The notes below the pieces were generated by a model. It ran no database searches. It was not told the DNA's origin and saw nothing but the letters and a program-made list of their open reading frames with translations. A DNA stretch of 64,000 nucleotides from Streptomyces sp. FIT100. GTDB taxonomy: Bacteria; Actinomycetota; Actinomycetes; Streptomycetales; Streptomycetaceae. Position numbers and translations under genes: made by a program. The DNA is taken from positions 5,985,526-6,049,525 of the forward strand of contig NZ_CP075715.1 in assembly GCF_024584805.1 (NCBI RefSeq). Reading direction: 5' to 3'. Of this stretch, positions 55,046-64,000 are shown piece after piece (within the stretch, counting starts at the first letter, position 1; each line of letters starts with the position of its first letter).

Positions 55046-56448
55046 CCGACGCTGCCGCGACCACCATGGAGTTCCACCCGCAGCCGACGGCCGGCGAGGC
55101 GAAGCCGTGGGCCTTCCCCGCCCCCGAGCGCGGCACGCTCGACAACGGGCTGACCGTGCTGCGCTGCCACCGCCCCGGCCAGCAGGTGATCGCCGTCGAG
55201 ATCTTCCTCGACGCCCCGCTGGACGCGGAGCCCCAAGGGCTCGACGGTGTCGCCACGATCATGGCCCGCGCCCTCTCCGAGGGCACCGACAAGCACACGG
55301 CGGAGGAGTTCGCGGCCGAGCTGGAGCGCTGCGGCGCCACGCTCGACTCGCACGCCGACCACCCCGGCGTGCGGGTCTCCCTGGAGGTGCCGGTCTCCCG
55401 GCTGCCGAAGGGGCTCGGCCTGCTCGCCGAGGCCCTGCGCGCGCCCCTGTTCGCGGACAGCGAGGTCGAGCGGCTCGTACAGAACCGGCTGGACGAGATC
55501 CCGCACGAGACCGCCAACCCCGCACGCCGCGCCGCCAAGGAGCTCTCCAAGCAGCTCTTCCCGGCCACTTCCCGGATGTCCCGGCCCCGCCAGGGCAGCG
55601 AGGAGACCGTGGAGCGCATCGACTCCGCGGCCGTGCGCGCCTTCTACGAGGCCCACATCCGGCCCGCCACCGCCACCGCCGTCATCGTCGGCGACCTCAC
55701 CGGTGTCGACGTGGACACCGTGCTGGCCGACACCCTCGGCGACTGGTCCGGCGGCGCCGCCCAGCGCCGCCCCGCGCCGCCGATCACCGCCGACGACACG
55801 GGCCGCGTCGTCATCGTCGACCGCCCCGGCGCGGTCCAGACGCAGCTGCTCATCGGGCGTATCGGCCCGGACCGCCACGACCGCGTCTGGCCGGCCCAGG
55901 TCCTCGGCACGTACTGCCTGGGCGGCACCCTCACCTCCCGCCTGGACCGTGTCCTGCGCGAGGAGAAGGGCTACACGTACGGGGTCCGGGCCTTCGGCCA
56001 GGTCCTGCGCTCCGCTGCGCCTTCTTCCCCGGGAGGGGCTACGGGCGCGGCGATGCTCGCCATCAGCGGCTCCGTCGACACCCCGAACACGGGGCCGGCT
56101 CTGGACGACCTGTGGAAGGTGCTGCGCACCCTCGCGGCGGAGGGTCTGACGGACGCCGAGCGCGATGTCGCCGTGCAGAACCTGGTGGGCGTGGCCCCGC
56201 TCAAGTACGAGACGGCGGCGTCCGTCGCGGGCACGCTGGCCGACCAGGTCGAGCAGCACCTCCCGGACGACTTCCAGGCGGAGCTCTACGCCCGGCTGGC
56301 CGAGACCGGCACCGTCGAGGCGACGGCCGCGGCCGTCAACGCCTTCCCGGTGGACCGGCTCGTCACCGTCCTCGTCGGTGACGCCTCCCAGATCGCGGAG
56401 CCGGTGCGGGCGCTCGGCATCGGACAAGTGACGGTCGTCACGGGCTGA
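55042..56448 (+). CDS. M16 peptidase-like protein, non-catalytic subunit
   Basis: A 468-residue M16-fold protein that lacks the HxxEH zinc motif at the corresponding place (VATIMARALSEGTDKHT). It keeps the substrate-binding Arg/Tyr feature in LREEKGYTYGVRAFG. In bacterial M16B pairs this partner completes the chamber and binds the peptide, so I take it as the non-catalytic half. The GTG start overlaps the stop of the catalytic gene, giving translational coupling and a fixed 1:1 ratio. The N-terminal 30 residues are a linker (MEFHPQPTAGEAKPWAFP). A perfect terminator follows. Confidence 0.92.
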   Translation: MTDAAATTMEFHPQPTAGEAKPWAFPAPERGTLDNGLTVLRCHRPGQQVIAVEIFLDAPLDAEPQGLDGVATIMARALSEGTDKHTAEEFAAELERCGATLDSHADHPGVRVSLEVPVSRLPKGLGLLAEALRAPLFADSEVERLVQNRLDEIPHETANPARRAAKELSKQLFPATSRMSRPRQGSEETVERIDSAAVRAFYEAHIRPATATAVIVGDLTGVDVDTVLADTLGDWSGGAAQRRPAPPITADDTGRVVIVDRPGAVQTQLLIGRIGPDRHDRVWPAQVLGTYCLGGTLTSRLDRVLREEKGYTYGVRAFGQVLRSAAPSSPGGATGAAMLAISGSVDTPNTGPALDDLWKVLRTLAAEGLTDAERDVAVQNLVGVAPLKYETAASVAGTLADQVEQHLPDDFQAELYARLAETGTVEATAAAVNAFPVDRLVTVLVGDASQIAEPVRALGIGQVTVVTG

Positions 56449-56498
56449 TTGTCCGAGGAGTGGATCCCGGCTGACCGGGGAGCGGCTCCCGAGCAGAG

Positions 56499-56537
56499 GG
56501 AAGGGCCCCGTTGGCGGTGCGCCAACGGGGCCCTTCC
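56499..56537 (+). terminator. terminator after the M16 pair
   Basis: A perfect 18-bp stem (56499-56516 with 56520-56537) and a 3-base loop; arms contain GGAAGGGCCCCGTTGGCG. It lies 50 bases past the stop. Confidence 0.9.
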
Positions 56538-56685
56538 GTATGTCCGTTTTGTTGGCGAGACGGCGTGTCTGCCCTGTGGCATGAACAACAATTCCGGGTG
56601 TCCGTTTGGTGATTGAAAGATGACCGGCTTAGCGTCATCTGCGCTGTCCGCCGGTTGCACCAGCCGCGCCCGCGGCATCGGGCAG

Positions 56686-56832
56686 CCATCGCCGAGTCCC
56701 CGTCGGGCGCGAGCCTGGGGAACCGGGGACCCACATGTCCCCCTTGGGGTGAATCGGACGCCTTCGTCTGTGCGGAGGGGCCCGTAGGAGACCTTCCTGC
56801 TCCGAACCCGTCAGCTAACCCGGTAGGCGAGA
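56686..56832 (+). promoter_or_regulatory. ydaO/yuaA-type c-di-AMP riboswitch
   Basis: The leader of the M23 gene has the conserved pieces of the ydaO aptamer in order: GCCGAGTCC (56691), CGGGGACCCA, TTGGGGTGAATCG (56743-56755), then CGAACCCGTCAGCTAACC (56802-56819) and GGTAGGCGAGAAGG. The 5' ATCGCC near 56688 can pair with GGCGA near 56826 to form P1. Streptomyces use this class to control cell-wall hydrolases such as rpfA. A ribosome-binding site for the gene follows directly. Confidence 0.9.
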
Positions 56833-56856
56833 AGGAAGGAAAGGATCAGCCTCTTC

Positions 56857-57633
56857 ATGGCGTTCACCCGTGCCACCGGGAAGCATCGTGGTCCGAGCCG
56901 GCTGGCGCGCAAGCGCGCGGGCATCGCCGGAGCGGCGGCCATCGCCACCACCGGCGTCATCGGAACCCTCGCCTCCCCGGCGCTCGCCGCCGACACGGAC
57001 ACCTTCGCCGTCGAGGACACCGGCCTGCTCCAGGCCGTCGTCGCCGACGACACCACCCTCGCCGACCGGATCGACGCCCAGGCCGACGCCCAGCAGCAGG
57101 AGGCCGATCTGGCCGCCGCCCGCGCCAAGGCCGAGGCCGAGGCGAAGCGCAAGGCGGAGGCCCGCGCCAAGGCGGCGCGTGCCGCCAAGGAGCGCGCCGC
57201 CCGTGAGGCCGAGCGCAAGCGCCTGATGTCCTACACGCTCCCGGTCGCCGGCTCCTACGTCTCCACGGGTTACCAGGCCGGCGGCGCCGTCTGGTCCTCC
57301 GGTACCCACACCGGTGTCGACTTCCACGCCGCCTCCGGGACCCCGGTCGTCGCCGTCGGCATGGGCGAGGTCGTGGAGGCCGGCTGGGGCGGTGCGTACG
57401 GCAACAACATCGTGATCCGTATGAAGGACGGCACGTACACCCAGTACGGCCACCTGTCCTCCATCGGCGTCTCGGTCGGCCAGACCGTCACCCCGGGCCA
57501 GCGGATCGGACTCTCCGGGGCGACCGGCAACACGACCGGACCGCACCTCCACTTCGAGGCCCGCACGAGCCCCGAATACGGCTCGGACATCGACCCGGTC
57601 GCGTACCTGCGCGGCCACGGCGTCAGGGTCTGA
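56857..57633 (+). CDS. secreted M23 peptidase (cell-wall hydrolase) under riboswitch control
   Basis: A 258-residue secreted endopeptidase. The signal peptide covers about residues 1-46, ending ASPALAAD after a basic start and a hydrophobic core. A coiled coil rich in Ala/Lys/Glu follows (residues 75-122, repeated KAEAEAKRKAEARAK). The M23 domain follows with the zinc ligands His and Asp of HTGVDFH near 150, and His-x-His in GPHLHFE near 228. It would cleave peptidoglycan cross-bridges during growth or germination. The ATG at 56857 lies 13 bases after GAAGGAAAGG, inside the riboswitch expression platform. A strong terminator follows. Confidence 0.93.
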   Translation: MAFTRATGKHRGPSRLARKRAGIAGAAAIATTGVIGTLASPALAADTDTFAVEDTGLLQAVVADDTTLADRIDAQADAQQQEADLAAARAKAEAEAKRKAEARAKAARAAKERAAREAERKRLMSYTLPVAGSYVSTGYQAGGAVWSSGTHTGVDFHAASGTPVVAVGMGEVVEAGWGGAYGNNIVIRMKDGTYTQYGHLSSIGVSVGQTVTPGQRIGLSGATGNTTGPHLHFEARTSPEYGSDIDPVAYLRGHGVRV

Positions 57634-57664
57634 CGGCCGCTCCGGGCGGCACTGACACCAGCGG

Positions 57665-57701
57665 GGCCCCGGGTCCGGTCACGCCGACCGGACCCGGGGC
57701 C
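57665..57701 (+). terminator. terminator after the M23 gene
   Basis: A perfect 16-bp stem (GGCCCCGGGTCCGGTC and its complement at 57686-57701) with loop ACGCC, 32 bases past the stop. Confidence 0.88.
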
Positions 57702-57874
57702 TTCGCCTTCGGTCCACCCCGGGGCCTTCTCCTTCGTCGTCTTCCGGCCAAAAGATATCCATGCATTACCGTGAACCGCCGTAGACCATCGGAAATTCCG
57801 GTCCGCTGCAATAGAGTCACCGAACAGACAACCCTTCGGCTGGGTTTCGCGCGGATAAAAGGCGGAGGTTCGGT

Positions 57875-58558
57875 ATGCGCATTCCTGCGCGCTCGGTATG
57901 CACGGCGATCCGCGACGACATCGTCTCCGGCGTCTTCGAGCGCGGCAGCCGGCTCACCGAGGAGCAGCTGGCGCGCCGCTACGGCGTCTCGCGTGTCCCG
58001 GTGCGCGAAGCGCTGCGCACCCTGGAGTCGGAGGGGTTCGTCACCACCCGGCGGCATGCCGGCGCGTGTGTGGCCGAGCCCACCGAGCAGGAGGCGGCCG
58101 ACCTGCTGGAGATCCGGCTGCTGCTGGAGCCCCTCGGCGCCGCACGCGCTGCCCAGCGACGCACGGACGCGCATCTCAAGGTCCTGCGTGGCCTGGTCAG
58201 ACTGGGTCAGGAGCGGGCCCGGCGCGGCCAGGGCGAGGATCTGCGCTCGCTGGGCGGCTGGTTCCACGAGACGCTCGCGCAGGCGTCCGGCAGCCCAGGA
58301 CTGATCGCGCTGCTCACCCAGCTCCGCCACAAGATCGCATGGATGTACACCGTCGAGGCGCCCGCCCAGCCGGTCGAGTCCTGGGGCGAGCACGGCGCCA
58401 TCGTGGACGCGGTCGCGCGGGGCGACGTGGAGCGGGCACGGGCGCTCACCACCCTGCACGCGGAGCGCACGACGGCGGCGCACCGGCTGCGAATTGCGCC
58501 GCAGAGGGCCGTGAGGACTTCGCAACATGCCGTAAACACGGCGAGCGTCCGCTATTAA
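57875..58558 (+). CDS. GntR-family transcriptional regulator (FadR subfamily)
   Basis: A 227-residue FadR-subfamily regulator. The winged helix (IRDDIVSGVFERGSRLTEEQ; RYGVSRVPVREALRTLESEG) is at residues 10-70. The helical effector domain carries His/Asp residues (GWFHETLAQASG; EHGAIVDAVARGD) that in the family bind metal and an organic acid. The ATG at 57875 follows CGGAGG. It stands beside ptsH, convergent, so a link with sugar uptake is possible but not shown. Its effector is unknown. Confidence 0.87.
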   Translation: MRIPARSVCTAIRDDIVSGVFERGSRLTEEQLARRYGVSRVPVREALRTLESEGFVTTRRHAGACVAEPTEQEAADLLEIRLLLEPLGAARAAQRRTDAHLKVLRGLVRLGQERARRGQGEDLRSLGGWFHETLAQASGSPGLIALLTQLRHKIAWMYTVEAPAQPVESWGEHGAIVDAVARGDVERARALTTLHAERTTAAHRLRIAPQRAVRTSQHAVNTASVRY

Positions 58559-58594
58559 CAAAGGCGCCGTATACAAAGGTCGGCGCTTTTGTTT
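58557..58594 (+). terminator. terminator after the gntR gene
   Basis: AACAAAGGCGCC pairs with GGCGCTTTTGTT across a loop of about 14 bases (one bulge), ending in a T-run. It starts at the stop codon. Confidence 0.7.
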
Positions 58595-58617
58595 CTTCGT
58601 TTTCCCGGGGCTTTTGC

Positions 58618-58687
58618 CGAGCGCATAGGGACGAGCGCATAGGGACGAGCGCATACGGACGAGCGTGTACCGCCGAGCGCATACGAC
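58618..58687. repeat. 14-bp tandem repeat (CGAGCGCATAGGGA)
   Basis: Two exact copies at 58618 and 58632, a third with one change (CGAGCGCATACGGA), and two more diverged copies (CGAGCGTGTACCGC, CGAGCGCATACGAC) follow in register. The tract lies between the convergent gntR and ptsH genes. Confidence 0.8.
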
Positions 58688-58689
58688 GG

Positions 58690-58725
58690 AGCCGCGGTCA
58701 CCGGTGAATTCCGGTGCCGCGGCTC
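58690..58725 (-). terminator. hairpin downstream of ptsH
   Basis: GAGCCGCGG...CACCGG pairs with CCGGTG...CCGCGGCTC (one mismatched base) around TGAATT, between the repeat tract and the ptsH stop. Confidence 0.6.
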
Positions 58726-58768
58726 AGTCGTGTGCATGCCTTGGCCGGCCGATGGCCGGGCGACCGTC

Positions 58769-59050
58769 TCAGACGGTCTCGGGAAGCTCCTCAAGACCCT
58801 CGGCGACCAGCTTCGCCAGACGGTCGAGAGCGGCTTCGGCGCCGTCCGCGTCCGAGGCGAGGACGATCTCCTCGCCGCCCTCCGCGCCGAGGCCGAGCAC
58901 CGCGAGCATCGAGGCGGCGTTCACCGGGGTGCCGTCGGCCTTGGCGATCGTGACGGGAACGCCGGAGGCCGTGGCGGCACGGACGAAGATGGAGGCGGGG
59001 CGGGCGTGGAGGCCCTCGGCCCAGCCGACATTGACGCGGCGCTCAGCCAT
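58769..59050 (-). CDS. ptsH: phosphocarrier protein HPr
   Basis: HPr of 93 residues, the phosphocarrier of the sugar phosphotransferase system. The phosphorylated His-15 is in EGLHARPAS at the expected place. The regulatory Ser-46 region reads VNAASMLAVLGLG. It is nearly identical to the S. coelicolor protein as I recall it. The ATG at 59050 follows GAAGGGC. A DasR-type operator sits 24-39 bases upstream, fitting the known control of pts genes by N-acetylglucosamine-responsive DasR. No ptsI or crr is within the window. Confidence 0.97.
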   Translation of the reverse strand: MAERRVNVGWAEGLHARPASIFVRAATASGVPVTIAKADGTPVNAASMLAVLGLGAEGGEEIVLASDADGAEAALDRLAKLVAEGLEELPETV

Positions 59051-59073
59051 GGTGATGCCCTTCAAGTGCTAGG

Positions 59074-59089
59074 GGTTGTCTAGACCATT
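59074..59089. promoter_or_regulatory. DasR-type operator (dre) of ptsH
   Basis: GGTTGTCTAGACCATT matches the DasR consensus ACTGGTCTAGACCACT at 12 of 16 positions, with the core TGTCTAGACCA intact. Its place just upstream of ptsH agrees with established DasR control of the pts genes. Confidence 0.8.
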
Positions 59090-59193
59090 GTGTCATGTGT
59101 TGCGGAGTGCTCGTACCGGCCTACGGCCGTGCCGCGAATCCGTGGACCCAGCGTGCACCTGCACTTCGGGCTTCGCGACCCGTGTCCGGGTCG

Positions 59194-59199
59194 TAACCT
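59194..59199 (+). promoter_or_regulatory. -10 box for leaderless acetyltransferase transcript
   Basis: TAACCT lies six bases before the ATG at 59206, so transcription should begin at or near the start codon. No ribosome-binding site is present. Confidence 0.5.
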
Positions 59200-59205
59200 T
59201 GCCCC

Positions 59206-62205
<3,000 letters not shown>

Positions 62206-62268
62206 GCCGCCCGCCACGCGCCGGTCACGAGCGCACCACGAGCGGACTCCCAGGGTCCCGCGGGCCCG

Positions 62269-62274
62269 TAGGAT
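62269..62274 (+). promoter_or_regulatory. -10 box for leaderless DUF5998 transcript
   Basis: TAGGAT ends seven bases before the ATG at 62282. An ATG inside the box at 62273 would begin in frame but is unlikely to be used. Confidence 0.5.
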
Positions 62275-62281
62275 GGAGCCC

Positions 62282-62884
62282 ATGGCGAAGACCGGTACGA
62301 CGACCCAGGGGCTGCGCGCGGCGATCGAGCGCAGCGGCTACTACCCGGCTCTCGTGGCCGAGGCGGTGGAGGCCGCCGTCGGCGGCGAGCCGATCGCGTC
62401 GTACCTGGTGCACCAGGAGACCACGTTCGACGCGAACGAGGTCCGCCGCCATGTCACCGTCCTCGTCCTGACCGGCACCCGGTTCATCGTCAGCCACACC
62501 GACGAGCAGGCCGCCGACACCAGCTCCCCGACGCCGTACGCCACGACCTCCACCGAGTCGGTCAAGCTCGGCCGGATCTCCTCCGTCGTCGTCAGCCGCG
62601 TCGTGGCCAACCCCGAGTCGTACACGCCGGGCACCCTGCCCCGCGAGGTCGTCCTCACCATCGGCTGGGGCGCCGTCTCCCGGATCGACCTGGAGCCTGC
62701 CGCCTGCGGCGACCCCAACTGCGACGCGGACCACGGCTACACCGGAAACTCCACCGCCGACGACCTCAGCCTCCGTGTCAGCGAGGCCGGCGACGGCCCC
62801 GACGCCGTCCGGCAGACGCTCGCCTTCGCACAGTCGCTCTCCGAGGCCACGGTCGCGACCGCCGCACCGGCGGCCGGCCACTGA
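62282..62884 (+). CDS. DUF5998-family protein
   Basis: A 200-residue soluble protein that I place in DUF5998, conserved in actinobacteria. It starts GLRAAIERSGYYPALVAEAV, followed by a beta-rich region (VHQETTFDANEVRRHVTVLV; TRFIVSHTDEQ) and a Cys-bearing segment ACGDPNCDADHGYTG. The end, DDLSLRVSEAGDG, completes it. No activity is known. The stop overlaps the next start (TGATG), so both are translated together, and a joint function with that phosphodiesterase-like enzyme is possible. Confidence 0.72.
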   Translation: MAKTGTTTQGLRAAIERSGYYPALVAEAVEAAVGGEPIASYLVHQETTFDANEVRRHVTVLVLTGTRFIVSHTDEQAADTSSPTPYATTSTESVKLGRISSVVVSRVVANPESYTPGTLPREVVLTIGWGAVSRIDLEPAACGDPNCDADHGYTGNSTADDLSLRVSEAGDGPDAVRQTLAFAQSLSEATVATAAPAAGH

Positions 62885-64000
62885 TGACCTTGCCCGACTG
62901 GCCCGACGACCTCGTCCCGCTCGCCCTCGACACCGCCCCCGCGCCGGCGTACGGCTCCGCCTCGCTCTGCGACCTGCTGCCGACGATCGCCGCAGGGCAG
63001 GGCGTGCCCGGACTGCACACGACCCTCACGGGGCTCGCCCCGGCCGACCGGAACTGCGTCTTCCTTGTCGACGGCCTCGGCTGGGAGCAGCTCAGGGCCC
63101 ACCCCGAGGACGCGCCGTACCTCACGTCGCTGCTCGCCACCTCCCACGGCGGCACGGGCGCACCGATCACCGTCGGCTTCCCCGCCACCACGGCGACCTC
63201 CCTCGCCTCCTTCGGCACCGGACTGCCGCCCGGAGCCCACGGCCTGCCGGGCTACACGGCCCGCAACCCGGAGACCGGCGAGCTGATGAACCAGCTGCGC
63301 TGGAAGCCGTGGACCTCGCCGCGCGTCTGGCAGCCGTACCCAACGGTCTTCCAGCTCGCCGACGAGGCCGGGGTGCACACCGCGCAAGTCTCCTCCCCGG
63401 CGTTCGCCGACACCCCGCTCACCAAGATCGCACTGAGCGGCGGAACGTTTCACGGGCGTCTCACCGGCGAGGAGCGTATGGACTTCGCCGCGGAGCAGCT
63501 CGCCGCCGCCGACCGCTCGCTGGTCTACACGTACTACAGCGAGCTCGATGGCAAGGGCCACCGCTTCGGTGTCGACTCCGACGCCTGGCGCGGCCAGCTG
63601 ATGTACGTCGACCGGCTCGTCCAGCGCCTCGCCGAGCAGCTCCCGCCCCGCACCGCGCTCTATGTGACCGCCGACCACGGCATGATCGACATCCCCTTCG
63701 ACGAGGAGTCGCGGATCGACTTCGACGAGGACTGGGAGCTGCGCGCCGGCGTCGCCCTGCTGGGCGGCGAGGGCCGGGCCCGCCATGTGTACGCCGTCCC
63801 GGGCGCCGAGTCCGATGTGCTCGCCGTCTGGCGCGAGGTCCTCGGCGACCGCTTCTGGGTGGCGAGCCGGGAGGAGGCGATCGCGGCGGGCTGGTTCGGC
63901 CCGCGGGTCGACGAGCGCGTCCACCGACGCATCGGCGACGTCGTCGCCGCGGCCCACGCCGACGTCGTGATCACCGCCTCCGTCAACGAGCCGAACGAGT
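62884..64000 (+). CDS. alkaline phosphatase/nucleotide pyrophosphatase-like protein (truncated by window end)
   Basis: At least 372 residues; the frame is open at the window edge. It belongs to the alkaline-phosphatase superfamily, phosphodiesterase type. VFLVDGLGWEQL near residue 60 has the first metal Asp, GFPATTATSLASF near 98 has the nucleophile Thr, and YSELDGKGHRFG near 219-230 and TADHGMIDIP near 260 bear the other metal ligands. No signal peptide is seen, which suggests a cytoplasmic enzyme, perhaps hydrolysing nucleotide or other phosphodiesters. The ATG overlaps the stop of the DUF5998 gene. Confidence 0.87.
   Translation, partial: MTLPDWPDDLVPLALDTAPAPAYGSASLCDLLPTIAAGQGVPGLHTTLTGLAPADRNCVFLVDGLGWEQLRAHPEDAPYLTSLLATSHGGTGAPITVGFPATTATSLASFGTGLPPGAHGLPGYTARNPETGELMNQLRWKPWTSPRVWQPYPTVFQLADEAGVHTAQVSSPAFADTPLTKIALSGGTFHGRLTGEERMDFAAEQLAAADRSLVYTYYSELDGKGHRFGVDSDAWRGQLMYVDRLVQRLAEQLPPRTALYVTADHGMIDIPFDEESRIDFDEDWELRAGVALLGGEGRARHVYAVPGAESDVLAVWREVLGDRFWVASREEAIAAGWFGPRVDERVHRRIGDVVAAAHADVVITASVNEPNE

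Overview
The window is high-GC actinobacterial chromosome, almost certainly Streptomyces. The genes include whiH next to hrdB, a Streptomyces-type LexA, nrdR-nrdJ, parE and parC, and a ptsH whose product closely matches Streptomyces HPr. GTG starts and short TANNNT promoters are common. The gene order resembles what I remember of the S. coelicolor SCO5799-SCO5845 region, but I could not align it. I saw no tRNA, rRNA, CRISPR array, prophage or insertion sequence.

Layout. 1-6.4 kb: four genes of an NRPS-independent siderophore pathway (PLP aminotransferase, IucA/IucC synthetase, GNAT acyltransferase, second IucA/IucC synthetase). 6.5-13.7 kb: DNA metabolism, with a DinG-type helicase, lexA behind a near-perfect SOS box, and nrdR-nrdJ (B12-dependent ribonucleotide reductase) behind two NrdR boxes. 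13.8-19.3 kb: a TerD protein, a DUF4937 protein, a phosphoglycerate-mutase-like phosphatase, an ADP-ribosylglycohydrolase and a DUF4153-type membrane protein. 19.3-19.7 kb: the decayed remains of a divergent MFS transporter/TetR pair. 19.8-27.4 kb: rnhB, two poorly known genes, a RecQ helicase fused to a phosphoribosyltransferase-like domain, a palindromic pair of DnaA-box-like sequences, a DUF4192 protein and a Nudix/winged-helix protein.

27.9-31 kb: the sporulation regulator whiH, with a WhiG-like -10 element upstream, and the principal sigma factor hrdB. 31-37 kb: a secreted trypsin-like protease, a small zinc-ribbon-like protein, topoisomerase IV subunit B, and a DUF485 protein with an acetate/monocarboxylate symporter. 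37.2-49.8 kb: an orphan sensor kinase and a carbohydrate locus made of a large secreted GH87-like alpha-1,3-glucanase, a LacI regulator, a binding-protein-dependent ABC importer lacking its ATPase, and a GH13 glucosidase. Matching CGCAAG/CTTGCG palindromes in front of the glucanase and of lacI suggest one regulon. 

49.8-64 kb: a CobW-family GTPase, topoisomerase IV subunit A, an active/inactive M16 peptidase pair, an M23 peptidase behind a ydaO-type c-di-AMP riboswitch, a GntR regulator, ptsH behind a DasR-type operator, a Pat-like acetyltransferase/acyl-CoA-synthetase fusion, a DUF5998 protein and a truncated nucleotide pyrophosphatase-like gene. Strong hairpins close most transcription units. 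At least five genes appear to be transcribed without a leader.
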